Assembly: GCF_910596095.1 (NCBI RefSeq)
Contig: NC_056539.1
Location: forward strand, 13,464,501 to 13,528,500
Origin: Thunnus maccoyii
Taxonomy: Eukaryota; Chordata; Actinopteri; Scombriformes; Scombridae
Direction: 5' to 3'
Length of the DNA stretch: 64,000 nt
Made by a program: the position numbers and the translations under genes. Under the pieces are notes generated by a model that saw nothing but the letters and a program-made list of their open reading frames with translations, did not search any database and was not told the origin of the DNA. This document shows, piece by piece, positions 13,201-30,900 of the stretch. Within the stretch, counting starts at the first letter, position 1; each line of letters opens with the position of its first letter.

Positions 13201-14159
13201 AATAATACAGTATGTGAGCAGGTGGAGCAGATTTACAGAAAATATTAACCATTTACTGTTTAAAAAAAAAAAGGGGGGGGGGGGGGGATACTATGGTTGA
13301 GCTTTTGCCCAAAATTCCACATACCTCTGATAAAAAGGTCTGTGCAGACTTCTGTGCTCCTATGTGTAACAAATACTCATAGACGTACAGAGCCAACCTG
13401 TGTAAAACAAAACATAATATTAGGGTTGATTCAACAAACATGTCCAACTATATAAAACATAAATAAATGTCAAACATCTTCTACTGGCACAATATATGTG
13501 ACTAGAGTAGGGTACAGGCCCTCTGAACAATGGCTGCCAAATAGCCTATGCATAAAAGAAATAAATGGGGAGCCAAGCCTTGTAAAGATTCACTACAATG
13601 AGGAGGTGAGGAGAAAGTGCTAAAGCAACAATATAATTTAACGTCGTGATGTAAAACATAAAAACACACCACCAGCCTGCTATGTATTATAGCTAGGTAT
13701 AGTAGTATCCTGGTGGCACTGATGGGGCTGAGGGAAATAAAAACGGAGCCTATCAGAGCTCAACAGAGAAAACAATGTACTGTGCAGCAAGGCGATGTTA
13801 TTGTTTTCTCCTCTCCGAGATCGCGACTGAATAACCGCAACAAAAAAATGACACAACCAACCGCCGGTTAAAACACAACCAAACTGCACACGGAATCGGT
13901 CGGAGAGGTGTGTAAAGAGGCAGCAATAAGCCAAAAAGGTAGCAGAAACGCAGCTCAGGGGAGGAATGGCGAGCAGACAAGGCGGTTCATTCAATTCAGT
14001 TCTCGGCAGGAGGAAATCGCCTCTTGCTAGCCTGTCCAGCGAACAACAAGAGAGCAACTTACGGGGCGAAAAAATACACAATAATAAACGTTTCTGAGCT
14101 TACTTTTCTCGCGCTTGGCCGTCCGACGGCACCGGGGTGCCTTTGCCTTTGGGGAACAT
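1820..14159 (-). CDS. ssbp3: Single-stranded DNA-binding protein 3 (LDB1-complex cofactor), 18 coding exons, 383 aa
   Basis: Nuclear cofactor that binds and stabilises LDB1 in LIM-homeodomain complexes. Coding exons, 5' to 3': 14159-14104, 13397-13325, 13151-13090, 13001-12917, 6639-6550, 5413-5339, 5098-5036, 4940-4877, 4782-4709, 4440-4376, 4277-4229, 3949-3914, 3803-3749, 3659-3595, 2544-2466, 2298-2270, 2172-2071, 1849-1820. The lengths sum to 1,152 nt with every phase consistent. The start [19 protein letters not shown] fits SSBP3 better than SSBP2 or SSBP4. Residues about 18-50 form the LisH helix ([19 protein letters not shown]) that contacts LDB1. It is followed by a long Gly/Pro/Met-rich region and the family's C-terminus, which ends YSPTMTMSV. 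Length matches human SSBP3 (388 aa). Exon 4 is separated from exon 5 by a 6.3 kb intron. Whether this is the a or b teleost copy cannot be told from the window. The family is very sure. Confidence 0.95.
4179..4212. repeat. (GT)n microsatellite
   Basis: About 17 uninterrupted GT units in the ssbp3 intron immediately downstream of the exon at 4229-4277, starting about 17 bp from the donor site. Confidence 0.95.
6374..6480. repeat. Partial hAT-like MITE (family B)
   Basis: The stretch beginning TAGAGGAACGATCAGTCGAT resembles the terminus of the MITE family that is complete at 28416-28708 and 57088-57403. Only one end and some interior remain; no target-site duplication is visible. Confidence 0.4.
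6640..12916 (-). other. ssbp3: Large ssbp3 intron 4 (6.3 kb)
   Basis: Intron between the exon ending FHDY and the exon starting SAAAAPSP. I find no exon or RNA gene in it. It holds a decayed LINE reverse-transcriptase piece (8521-8796), a stretch resembling conserved non-coding DNA (about 6940-7330), poly-C (10321-10328), several A/T runs and otherwise unremarkable unique sequence. Confidence 0.6.
8521..8796 (-). mobile_element. Decayed LINE reverse-transcriptase fragment
   Basis: The minus-strand frame reads [20 protein letters not shown], then [15 protein letters not shown]. This matches the general pattern of LINE reverse transcriptases (NGVRQGGILSPLLFN-type motif, then the region around the YADD box). 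The catalytic YADD is degraded (MQMIWLFS where YADDLVVFS is expected) and flanking frames are broken, so it is a dead copy. The clade (Rex- or RTE-like) is a guess. A second minus-strand frame at 8879-9100 may belong to the same insertion. Confidence 0.6.
13262..13287. repeat. A11-G15 homopolymer junction
   Basis: Eleven A followed by fifteen G in ssbp3 intron 2; on the transcribed strand this is C15-T11, about 40 nt downstream of the exon 2 donor site. Confidence 0.9.
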
Positions 14160-14345
14160 TGTTTTGTGTGGGAGGACGCCCGCCGTCTTTCTGTTTTTTT
14201 TTTAAATCGCTATTTCATCTGTCAGATCATCGCGGCCGCGACCCTCTCGCACTCCAACCGCACTCCTCCTCAACCCGACAACCGAGCTTGGTCCGGGGGG
14301 AAGGGGCGGGGCAAGGGCCTGACGGATGCTCACACGGGCCAATGA
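14104..14345 (-). promoter_or_regulatory. ssbp3: ssbp3 promoter/5' UTR region, CpG-rich
   Basis: The sequence around and upstream of the ssbp3 ATG (14159) is locally rich in CpG, in contrast to its AT-rich surroundings. It contains an Sp1-type GC box (GGGGCGGGGC, about 14303-14312) and a CCAAT box at 14339-14343. There is no TATA box at an obvious place, so a dispersed CpG-type promoter is inferred. The exact start of transcription cannot be seen. Confidence 0.6.
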
Positions 14346-15163
14346 TCGTGCGCCATTCGGTTTAAGGTCTGCCTTTTTTGTGCTTTCAGTTTGCTGCTCT
14401 GACGCTGATAGCTGCGATATCAATGTGTAATTTCATGAAGATATAAACTTATTGTGTTCTTGTTTCAATAAAGCTGTTGAAAAACAAAATAAAATGATAA
14501 TAACTTAATGAAGAAATTGACAGTTCCCCTGTCATTGTTTCTTTGACTTGACTCTGACCTATGTAGTGTAAATGCACTACCCTGGTAATTAACCGAAATG
14601 TGATATTTTTTCTTTTGCCAATATATTTTTTTCAATATAACAAATGTATATGAGATTTCCAAAAATTAAACAAAATACATAAGATGTATATCATCTCCAA
14701 AGCCCTGGAAATGTTTTTTTTTTTTTTTTTTTTTTTTAACCAAGTGGAAAGTTTTATATTGCCCTCAGTTGTAATTCTTTAACACTATGTTGTTGATGCC
14801 AGTTGTATTTTTGACTCCTCTGATAAGCTTTTACTGCCATTTGGAGGCTCCATATAAAAAAAGCCCCCACATTTCTAAATTCCAGGAGTTTGTAAGTGCA
14901 GTATTTATATCAGCAACGATAGGAAAAACGAGTTTTGCCACGTCAGAGCCAGATAATGCCTGTCATGAATGACCTGGGATTAAAATAAGCTTTAAAATGA
15001 GCGAGGTAAAAGTCTTAGCAAGTCTTAGCAAGTTGAGGTGTTTTTTTTAAGAGTGTTTAACTTAGTTCAAGTGAATATTCTTTTGGTTCAAAGGTTTAAT
15101 TAACTTTTCACAAGTCACTTGTGAGAAGATTAAACATTTGCCAAAATGCTGAAGCCAGATAAA

Positions 15164-15213
15164 TATGTATATATATATATATATACATATATATACATAT
15201 ATATATATATATA
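15164..15213. repeat. (TA)n microsatellite with TACATA interruptions
   Basis: About 50 bp of alternating T and A interrupted by two TACATATATA units, self-complementary throughout. Confidence 0.9.
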
Positions 15214-15344
15214 CAGTATACATGGAACACCTTTATCAAAACACACAGTTTAATTAAATTAATTTAGTAGCTATGAGACAAAATATTTAAGGAAGAGAAT
15301 AACATGTTTCTTACTCAAATATTGTTTCTAATTGATTGTCTTGA

Positions 15345-15536
15345 ATGGCGGCTGCAAGCCAAATATGGTTCCACCTTAAAAATGTAAGAGTAGCTGTAAC
15401 CACTACAGGGAGAAAATCTGAGAAAATTGACATAATTGTAGATACAGAAAGGAGATTTCTGGATGTTGTGGGAGTTTCTCGAGAAGATGTGCAGCAGCTG
15501 TTGAGAAAAGCTTTTAGTTTCTTCTCAAACACCTGA
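15345..15536 (+). pseudogene. Unidentified 63-codon ORF, possibly a retrotransposed or mobile fragment
   Basis: I do not recognise this ORF. It starts with ATG and ends with TGA; the C-terminal half (TERRFLDVVGVSREDVQQLL) looks protein-like, with charged residues alternating with Leu/Val. About 95 bp downstream lies a GATGGCGGCAATGC...GCCAACCGCC inverted pair, then AATAAA and an (AAG)n tail, an arrangement that suggests a 3' end of an inserted element. No intron, promoter or second exon is evident. It could equally be chance coding in an old repeat. Confidence 0.3.
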
Positions 15537-15628
15537 AAAATAGAAAAGTTATGGCAGAGTGGGAAATGGGTGGGAAAAGGGGTTATTATTATTTTATTTA
15601 GTCAGTGGAGATTTTAATTTAAATCCAG

Positions 15629-15692
15629 TAGATGGCGGCAATGCAACATTTTGGATGCCAACCGCCAATAAAAACCAATAAGAAGAAGAAGA
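15629..15692 (+). repeat. Repeat tail: GGCGG/CCGCC stem, AATAAA and (AAG)n
   Basis: Contains GATGGCGGCAATGC and, about 12 bp later, ATGCCAACCGCC, which can pair as a hairpin, followed by AATAAA and four AAG units. I recall similar sequence as a dispersed motif in fish genomes but cannot name a repeat family. It may be the 3' terminus of the unit holding the ORF at 15345-15536. Confidence 0.45.
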
Positions 15693-15733
15693 ACCACCAC
15701 GGTCGTTATTTTTTTCCATGAATGTTTTTTCCC

Positions 15734-15877
15734 ACCTGCATTCTGCGAAGACCCGCCCTACTCTGCCTCTGATTGGCTAATACTCGTTACCTCCGTTGGT
15801 TAGATTGGTTAGATTTAGGTATGGGGAGTGAGAGCCAATCAGAGGCAGAGTAGGGCGGGTCTTCGCAGAATGCAGGT
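15734..15877. promoter_or_regulatory. 45-bp perfect inverted repeat with three CCAAT (NF-Y) boxes; probable acot11 promoter element
   Basis: Left arm 15734-15778 and right arm 15833-15877 are exact reverse complements (45/45) around a 54-bp spacer. Each arm carries a consensus NF-Y site (AGCCAATCAG) plus a GGGCGGG-type GC box. The spacer has another inverted CCAAT (ATTGG at 15804-15808). The three CCAAT cores lie 32 and 31 bp apart. The element is 1.9 kb upstream of the acot11 ATG, so a promoter role is inferred from motif content and place. A mobile-element origin for the palindrome is the alternative. Confidence 0.5.
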
Positions 15878-15909
15878 TTGGGGAAAAAATAACGCCCACC
15901 ACGGGGGAT

Positions 15910-16200
<291 letters not shown>

Positions 16201-17721
16201 TAAGCATTTTTATGTTTTTTTTTTTTTTAGTGAGTATTTACTGGTGACGACTTACAGTGTTTTACAGCATAAATAACTAGCTAAAATCAGCTGTAGTCCA
16301 CTTGATATTTTGTTTATCTATTGCAAGTTGCCACAGAAGTTCATGCTGGATGTTTTGGTCTGCCTCTTTTCTCGTGAAGTCAATGTTAAGGTCACTACAG
16401 CTGTCAGCGATAACAGGAAAGACAGGTGACCACTACATGGACACCCCATTGGAGCAAAAGTTACGGGCAAACACTTCCCAACAAACTGTTTCCAATAATA
16501 CCATTCAGTGGCATACGGCTTGAAATAGTTTGTGTGTCAGCTTGACTGCAACTGCTCTAAAAAGACAAATTCCAGCTCGCATTTTTGAAAAGCATATTGT
16601 TTATACTTGCATTCATAGCTGAGGAGCAGTGTCATCAAATGATGTTAGATTTAAAGAGGCATTTCAGGTTTATCCTAATCCGGGTGGTGGGGAAATGTTG
16701 AGCAATTTCTCCGTAGACAAGCGTCTTACGTTGGAGCACTGGACCAAACTGAGTGTTTTTGATTAAGTTGTGAACAAAAACTAAATATGTCAATATTAAA
16801 AAAAGTTGATGTTGACTAACAAAAAATGAATTGTTTATGTCAGATGAAAGTGAGTCACTGAGTGACTGTCAAACAGCTCTGACCTTCAGTAACCTCTTTT
16901 GTTTTGTTAGTTACTCCATCACAACTAATGTAGTTTTAATTTTATATTGCAAAAAAAATGCCTTACTGAATGCCCAGTCAGTGATTTCTTAAGTCATATA
17001 TTTGACATGGGGATGGACCTTGACAGCAAAATTACAATTAACATTGTAATTTTCACATAGTCTTAATACTGAGGTATCCTGACATGTATTAGTCTATATA
17101 TGCAAACTGTAATAAAAAGCACATATTGGAGTATTAAATTCACAAGTCAGTCAATTATATTGTGTGGTGCATGAAAGGAACTTATGAGCCAACACTTATT
17201 GGCTCGAGAAAAAATTAAGGAGCTTGAGTTAAGTTTTTTTTTTTTTTGGATTATGATGTGTTTTAGGAAACCAAAATCAAGAATTTACTTCTGCTTCTAT
17301 TGACCATCATAATTAAAACTGGAGGTCTGGGGCTTGTTCAAAGAAGCATCTTTACTGAGTTATTATCGGTATTGCTGAATTAAACCTGGAATGAGTGTTT
17401 TTACATCAGGTTATATCAATGAATCAGTAAACCTGCCTCTTTAAAAATGCTTGTGAGTTTAAAATATTACTCCTGTACACACACTTGACAACATCAGAAA
17501 ACCTAATAATTAATATTTAGCCATATTAAAACACTTGTTGTGATGCAGGTTTCAGTCAGCTTTTGAATTTTGCTGATGTGGCAACCATTTTGTTTACATT
17601 TGGATCACACACTGTACTTGTAATTATATTTTTTCTTCAGTACCTGAGACAAAAACACAAAGTGGAAAGTGTTGAACTGGTTCTACTGTAACACACTGTC
17701 ATGTGTTTCCTGTCTGAGTAG
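16201..17721 (+). other. acot11: Presumed acot11 intron 1
   Basis: No exon is recognised in this 1.5 kb of AT-rich sequence between the donor-like site at 16200 and the TAG acceptor before 17722. No mobile element with clear ends is seen. Confidence 0.35.
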
Positions 17722-23833
<6,112 letters not shown>

Positions 23834-25030
23834 TATCCTCTCTCTGTCTTTATCCCATTTCACCTCTGTTGTGGAAGTGCTGTGTGCTCTTACAGAAGCC
23901 GCAGTTGAATGTAACCGTCTTTGCAATGGATTTGTAGGGTTTTTTTAAACCTCAGTTCATACTGTGTGACTTAATCCGTTCTGAAAATGAGAGACATACT
24001 CTCTAAAAAGGCTGAAGAAATACGGTGTATACTTTTTAAGAACGTGCTGCTTGTTCTCAGCCAGATTAATAGGTATGAAGCAAGAGTGCAAAATGTTTCT
24101 CTTGGATTTTAAGCCTCTTAGGTTTTATTAGAGCCAATATAGTATGGTTAAATTTCTTTCTGTGCAATACTAATTTATACATAAATCACATTTTGGTACA
24201 TCATTTTAAATATTTAACGATCTGTTACCTTGAGACAACCATGTTTTTAATGGTATGACCAGTATTAAGAGAAAATAACATGAGGATGAAACTAGTCTAA
24301 ACTGAGATGTTTCAATCAGCCTTTTTTAATAGTTTATTGTTTTCTACCTCCTGTCAGAGTCAAGTTTTTAAACTATTTAAGTTTTAAAATATAAGTCAAG
24401 ATGTACATTTAGTGTATGATGCTGCTGCTTTAGACAACAATGTATAGTTTTAGAGAAATGAACTTGCACTGATTGTAATATGTGGACCTTAAGTGGCCAA
24501 GTATCTGTCTTGATTTAACTGAAACATTAAGCACAACAGACCCGTGGATTTTGCTCATTTGAGCTGTTGTTTTGGTTGTCACCTCCCTTCCCCCTGCATT
24601 CCTACCATTCCTGAACCAATTTTTATGTACAAAAAAACCAAAACAAACACAGCTTGCAATTGTATCCCACTGTAACTTGTGATGTTAGTGTTGTAATAGG
24701 TGCAGGCCAGCTGAGGAGTTTAATAGAGTCTGAGTGAAACAGTCAGGCTTAATCCTCTTCTGGGAGCCTCTGACTGGGGCTTATAGGAGAAGGTAGCTCT
24801 GCTTGCTTTCCAGGTATTGTGTTTGTTCCATGATCATCCTGTTATGCTCACAACGTTTCCTGGTTTTAGAGCAACAGCATAAGGGAATGCAGCTGCATTT
24901 AAAAAAAAAAAAAAAAAAAAAGTATGTAATCCCCTCCTAATTTCTCCTTGGCTTCATGAATTTTAGGTGAAACACTGGCAGACACAAGCCACTCAGTAAT
25001 CCTGCAGAATAAATCTGTCCAAAGAAAACA
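23834..25030 (+). other. acot11: acot11 3' UTR (inferred)
   Basis: Non-coding sequence after the stop codon up to the first clear AATAAA at 25008-25013. It contains an A21 run at 24901-24921, so internal priming or earlier polyadenylation is possible. Confidence 0.5.
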
Positions 25031-26761
25031 TAGATGAGAGTCTTGTGTGGTTTGGCCTGCAGCTTGTCGCTCGCTGCCAGTTCACACTGCTCTGCAAGTC
25101 ACTGAACAGTGTCTGATGTGTGCTATTCTTGTTAAAGGGCCCGGTCAGTGAGGCAAGCTGCCCCCCCCCACCATGGTCGTCATCAGTGCCCACTCTCAAG
25201 CCATCCTCCTCCCACTGCTCTTATTTTAGAAATGTAAAATGCTTTTGCCTGGCATCCTGCAACAGCCTGTCTCCACTGGCTCTTACCACGTGCTTCCTCT
25301 CCCTGCGGTTCTTGATTCTCTGCCTCTGTAGATAAGTTTACCAACTCTATTTACTTTTTACTCATGATCTGCCTGCAACTTGTTGGCAGTCATCTGGGAG
25401 GCAGACTTGTTGACGGGAACCTGAGCAACCAGCTGTATGAGGTTCATCTCAGCATTAGTGGATGGATGATGTGGTTTAAAGTGGCAGAAATCTAAAAAAG
25501 AAACTGTTATTTGTGTTCACCCAAAACACTGTAATCCTCAAAATCTTAGTAAATATAAAAAAATTTAATAAAATACCTGAAGCAGTAGGTACTGAATGTT
25601 GAATAATGGATAAAGAATTATCTGTTTCATCAGTTGTGATTTTCACTTTGGGCTTTTGTGTCAACTTAAAATGTCTCGAATGGTGAAAGAAAGTTCAAGC
25701 ATTCAGTTGACAGTAATGGCAGAGAGATAACAGAGAAAAATGTTTGCAATTGAGAAGCTGTAACCAGTGTTATTTTTACTTGGTAAATAATACACAATTA
25801 TTCAATCATCAAATGTGCCATGGATTAATTTTGATTTGTCAGTCTGGACAGATGAAAAATGTATTTAGTCAGAGAGACAAAAAATACTTGAAAATATAGG
25901 ATGAATTAATTTCTTTGATATCATGTGACTTTTTCTATTTAGATAACCAAAGAACATAGGTCCATGGATTATCACAGATACTTAAATCTTGCTTCAATGA
26001 CTTTGTACTAATCATGTTTCTTGTTTCTGTCTGACTTAATGCATGAGACAATGACTCAACTTTATAGAAGTGACATTATTGATGCTGCATTGGTTGCTTC
26101 TCATGTAGTACCATTGAGATGTAAAAGGGTCTTTGGCAGACAACCAATCCCTGGACATTTCTACATATCGTTGTCATGGAGATTCAGGAACTGTAGCATC
26201 CGCTGTTCCTAAAACACAGCTCCAGGAGTGTGGATTATGTGAAAGATAATGAAATTTACTACAATGTGCAATTTTATGTCATGCAAAAAAACAAAAACAA
26301 AAAAAACAAACAAACATGAAGTCTAGCCTTTCTAGCATCTGTTGCCATAGTGACATGGGAACAATAGCAGGTTGTGTCTCCTTAAAACAATATTCAGCTA
26401 TCTCTGATCAACCAGTTAGGCAGTGTTTAAAAAAATAAAATGTTTTTTTTTTGGCTCATTTGCTGACTAGACTTGATTTATGGACATCAGTGTGTTTGTG
26501 AGCTAAATTTAATTGTCTGTTAATAAAGGTAACTATAATCACAAAATCAATATGTAGAGCACTTGTAGGGGCAGTTCACTGGGTCGTAGTTACTGTTTAG
26601 GACACTGAGGTCATGTTGTTAGTATTGTATCTGGGAATTGGAGGGTTTTAAGGACCTGAGGAAGAGTTTACATTATATTAAATTAATCTTCATTGGTTCT
26701 TTACATCTTATTTTAGACTCAGTATATCTAAATTTGACATTTTTTAGGTAAAACAAACAAA

Positions 26762-26992
26762 TTCAATTACATTAAAATGTCAGAAAATAGTGATAATGCC
26801 CAAAGATTTTCAGTTTGCTGTGATATGAAACAAAGAAAAGCAGGAAATCTTTGTATTTGAGAGGTTGGAACTGGCCAGACTTTGGTATTTTTCCTTGAAA
26901 AATTACTTGGCCGATTGATTGATTATCAAAATTGTTTCAAATTAATTTTCAGGCGATCAACTAATTGATTAACTGACTAATTGTTTCAGCTC
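26762..26992. repeat. Truncated hAT-like MITE (family B)
   Basis: Interior and right end match the complete copy at 28416-28708: AATGCCCAAAGATTTTCAGT near the start and GTTTCAGCTCTA at the right end. The left terminus is missing. Confidence 0.6.
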
Positions 26993-27050
26993 TATGTATT
27001 TATTCACCAGAACTGTTATGTGGAGAAGGCTTTGAAACAGTCTTTTAGAC

Positions 27051-27648
27051 CAGTGTTCCCCAACCTTTTCTCTACCTGAGACCCCTCGTCACATGTTGCA
27101 TTATCTACCAGTTAAATTATGGGTTATTGTCTTGGTTCATCGGTTAGTCGTTTAAAGTTCCCCACAGTTCAAGGTTACATTTTCAAATGTCTAGTTTTGT
27201 CTGATTAACAGTCCAAAACTCAAAGATACCCAGTTTATCATCATGTTCGACAATGAAAAGCAACAAATCATCACATTTGAGAAGCTGTTTTTTTTTTTTT
27301 TTTTTTTTACATTTTTGCTTAAAAAATGACTAAAAACACTAAAAATTATCAAAATACTTGCTGATCAATCTTCTGCCAATCAACTAATGGTTTAATGACT
27401 AATTTTATTTTGTTTTATTTGAATAACTTTTAGAGGCTTGAGGAGAAAAACTGAAATCCACAAGAAATAAAGCAGAAATTAAAAGAAAACATGAAGAAAA
27501 TCACAGTTTTGTGTGTCCAAAATATGTTGGGGTTTTTTTGTTTTTGTTTTTTTTGTCTGTATCTTGTCCTGTCCTATCGTCTCACGACCCCTTTGAATAA
27601 TCCAGCGACCCCTTGTGGGGATCCCGACCCCCAGGTTGGTAACCACTG
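27051..27648. mobile_element. hAT-type MITE (family A) with 8-bp target-site duplication
   Basis: Ends are CAGTGTTCCCCAACC and GGTTGGTAACCACTG, which form a 15-bp terminal inverted repeat with two mismatches. It is flanked by a perfect 8-bp duplication TTTTAGAC (27043-27050 and 27649-27656), the length typical of hAT transposases. It has no transposase ORF. The interior (about 27180-27400) contains sequence of MITE family B, so one element appears nested in or derived from another. Confidence 0.85.
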
Positions 27649-27961
27649 TTTTAGACCATCACTAAGGCGGATAGAATTAATAAATAAAATAATATTTAAA
27701 AAAAGAATCAAATAAAAACATGAATATACAGATAAATAAAGGAAATGGAGAGAAAATAAATATATTTTTTACAAACTTTATGGTGCATTTGTCATGGTTG
27801 CAGGTTGGTTGCTTGTGGCTTTGGCAGTTCACCCTCACCACGTGCTCCTCTTTCCCCGCCCACGTTGTAAACATAACCACGTGACAACACCCGGTAGTGA
27901 AGGAGACAGCAGTCTGCTACAGTAACAGAGACTCAGAGCGAATATATTTGAAAACGACAGT

Positions 27962-30900
27962 ATGAATCAAGAATGTATAGTAAAGTTAAAAATTGCAACA
28001 AGAGAAAAAATCAGGAGATTTAACTCTTTGCGTGGTAAGTTTCATCTTTGACTCTTGAATGTTTCCCCCCTAATATTTAGCTCCTCCTGTGTTTATCTGC
28101 AAACCATGGCTTCATTTTAGCGTCTGTATAAACTAAATATGTTTATAATAAACTGCTTCTTGCTTCGCCTGAAGGTGCAGAGGTGCAGCCGGATGAGTTT
28201 TGGGATGTGGTGGTTGTGACCGCTGTGGATGAGATCCAGAAAGAAGCATATGAGCTGCAGATCAGTGAGAAAGTTGACAGAAAAGAGCTTCCCCTCGGAA
28301 TCCAGTACAAGGTCTTCTCAGATCCGCCTGGATCCAAAATAGGTAAGTGAGTCAGACAGCACTCCCCAGTCTCATGTTACTGTCCCCTGTTTGCTGCTGA
28401 AGGGTGTCAACAAAGTAGAGCTTCAACTAACAATAATAATTATTAATCGATTTATCATTTGGTCAGAAAATAGAGAAAGTGACCCTTTTAATTTCCCAGA
28501 CTCTAAGTTTTTTTTATCCAATCAACAGCCCAAACCCAAAGATATTCAGTTTGCTATCATGAGTGACAAAGCAAAGCATGACATCATCACATTTGAGAAG
28601 CTGAAACCAACATATTTGCTTAAAAAATGACTAAAGCGATTATTCAATTATCAAAATAGTTGCTGATTCATTTACAAATCAATTAATCGACTAATCGTTG
28701 CAGCTCTACAACAAAGCACTGCAATATAGTTATAATGACCTTGTGTTTTGAAGGAAATGGGGGCTCCACTCTGTATGCACTGCAGCAGCTGAAGGACGTC
28801 TACGGGAAGACTCTGAGCAGACTGAGAGTCATCCTCATCCATGCAGGTTTGAGACATTTTTTAAAATAAATTGGAGAAATAGATAATTAATCTGCTGAAT
28901 ACTTTGGTGATTAATAAAGTAAGCATTTGGTCTATAAAATCTACCAGAAAAAAAGAAACAGTGAAAAGTGTCCATTACAGTTTGTATGTAATTATAGTAT
29001 CTAATGATTATGATGGTATAAATTAGGGCTTAATGACAGTATAATGAGGCTGCTGCTTAAAGCTCAGAGAAGCTGCAACACAAGCCAAATGTTTGTAAAT
29101 GTTGGTGTAGCCACCTGCTCTGCTGAAATATATAATCTTATATATAGATGTATGTATAGATTGTATCTGATTCTGCAAACGGTATTATTTTAGCCTTAAC
29201 CAACCCTGAACTGAGCTCCGTCAGGTTCTCGTCTACAAGGTGGAACCATTGGCACTCCAGCCTGAATGCAAATGTTTGATCTTTGCGGAATGTCTGCTGT
29301 TTTTTTGTGGATTTTGGATATTGTGTATTTATTTATTCTTTCTTTCTTATATTTGTATTTTATTGTGCTATGGACCCCTCATGAGCGGTGTACTTAATCA
29401 TTTTAATTGAATTAGTTTTATCATTTCAAAAGTTTCAGGTAGTTTACTAAATATTTTCATTGAAGCAGTTTACTCCAGAGTTAAGGGGTTGATTGCAAAT
29501 GCTCAGACAACTTAGTTAATGCACCTACTGTGTGTGATGTTTCAGACTTTAACATTTCTCCTCTCATTCTTCCAGGAGGGTCGAGTCAGCGTTTGCCCAG
29601 TGCCAGCGCCCTGGGGAAGATCTTCACCGCTGTGCCTCTGGGTGACCCTCTCTACCAGATGCTGGAGCTCAAACTGGCCATGTATGTGGATTTCCCAGCT
29701 CATATGAAGCCCGGCGTGCTGGTGACCTGCGCAGATGACATAGAGCTCTACAGTATTGCGGAGGATGAGAGTGTTAAGTTCGACAAACCGGGTTTTACAG
29801 CTTTAGCTCACCCGTCCTCGCTGTCTATCGGAACAACCCACGGCGTGTTTGTCCTGGATTCGTATGAAACGTCCACGCACTCGCAAATGGAGAACATTTC
29901 CTGCTTGCGTTTTCTTCACAAACCAAGCGTTGATAAGATGCGAGACAGTGGTGCTGTTTGTCAGAGGAGGAGTGGTTGTTTTTCTCTATCTGACACCGAG
30001 TTTGTCTACACAGACAGCACCTATTACGTCGACTTTGATACCGCACAGTCTCTCCTTGATTTGCTGAAAGAAGTTGGACCTTTAGAATGCGAGATAGACG
30101 CATACGGGGATTTTCTCCAAGCACTGGGCCCCCGAGCTACGATAGAGTACACCCGCAACACTGCTAATGTCACCAAAGAGGAGTGCAGTCTGGTGGAAAT
30201 CCGCCAGAAGATCTTCCATCTCCTCAGAGGAACTCCACTGAATGTCATCCTCCTCAACGACTCCAAGTTTTACCACATTGGAACCACGTCAGAATACCTC
30301 TTTCACCTCACTGAGGACACGGCGCTAAGGAGTGAGCTGGGCCTCCTGTCGTCTGCTTTCAGTGTACATTCAAATGAAAACACAGAAGGCTGCTGTGTAA
30401 TGTGCAGCATCCTCGATTCCAGTTGTTCTGTGGGAGCTGGATCAGTGGTGGAGTACTCCAGACTGGGAGCAGGAACATCTGTAGGCAGCAGCTCTATTGT
30501 CAGCAGCTGCTGGGTCAGTCCAGGCCTCTCAGTGCCTGATGGAGTCTTCATGCATTCACTGTGTGTGAAGCACCAGAACCGAACCAGGTTTGTAACTGCT
30601 GCCTTCGGGATTAACGACAACCTGAAGTGCAGCGTGGAAGCTCCTGCATCTATGGAAGCACTGGAGCTTTTTGGAGTCAGCCTGGCAGACTGCGTGTCCC
30701 GCTTGGGGCTGGGAAATGAAGTCTTGAGGTTCTCCGGTGACGTGTCCAGCTGTAGTTTATGGAACGCTCGTCTGTTTCCCGTTTGCTCCGACCCACAAAG
30801 CTCATTCTCAATGTCTCTCAAGATGGCGCAGGCCGTCCTCAGTGGCTCTACATTCACGCTACCCAAAGACACACAGCTGATGTCTATGCAAGAGTCCCTG

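Larger units (their letters stand above)
14346..15700. other. ssbp3-acot11 intergenic spacer
   Basis: AT-rich DNA without any exon that I recognise. It contains T24 at 14714-14737, a (TA)n tract at about 15164-15213, the orphan ORF at 15345-15536 and the stem-like repeat tail at 15629-15692, both listed separately. Confidence 0.6.
25031..27961. other. acot11-fpgt intergenic spacer
   Basis: No exon recognised. The right half is repeat-rich: a truncated family-B MITE (about 26762-26992), a complete CACTG-ended MITE (27051-27648) and A/T homopolymers. The last 100 bp is probably the fpgt promoter and 5' UTR (CACGTG-like and GC-rich sequence near 27836-27900). Confidence 0.6.

Noticed and set aside
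13680-14081. 133-codon minus-strand frame in ssbp3 intron 1
   Set aside because: No similarity known to me, crosses ordinary intron sequence immediately 3' of the exon 1 donor, and ssbp3 splices cleanly around it.
30303-30872. 189-codon minus-strand frame
   Set aside because: Antisense shadow of the long fpgt last exon, whose plus-strand product is unmistakable.
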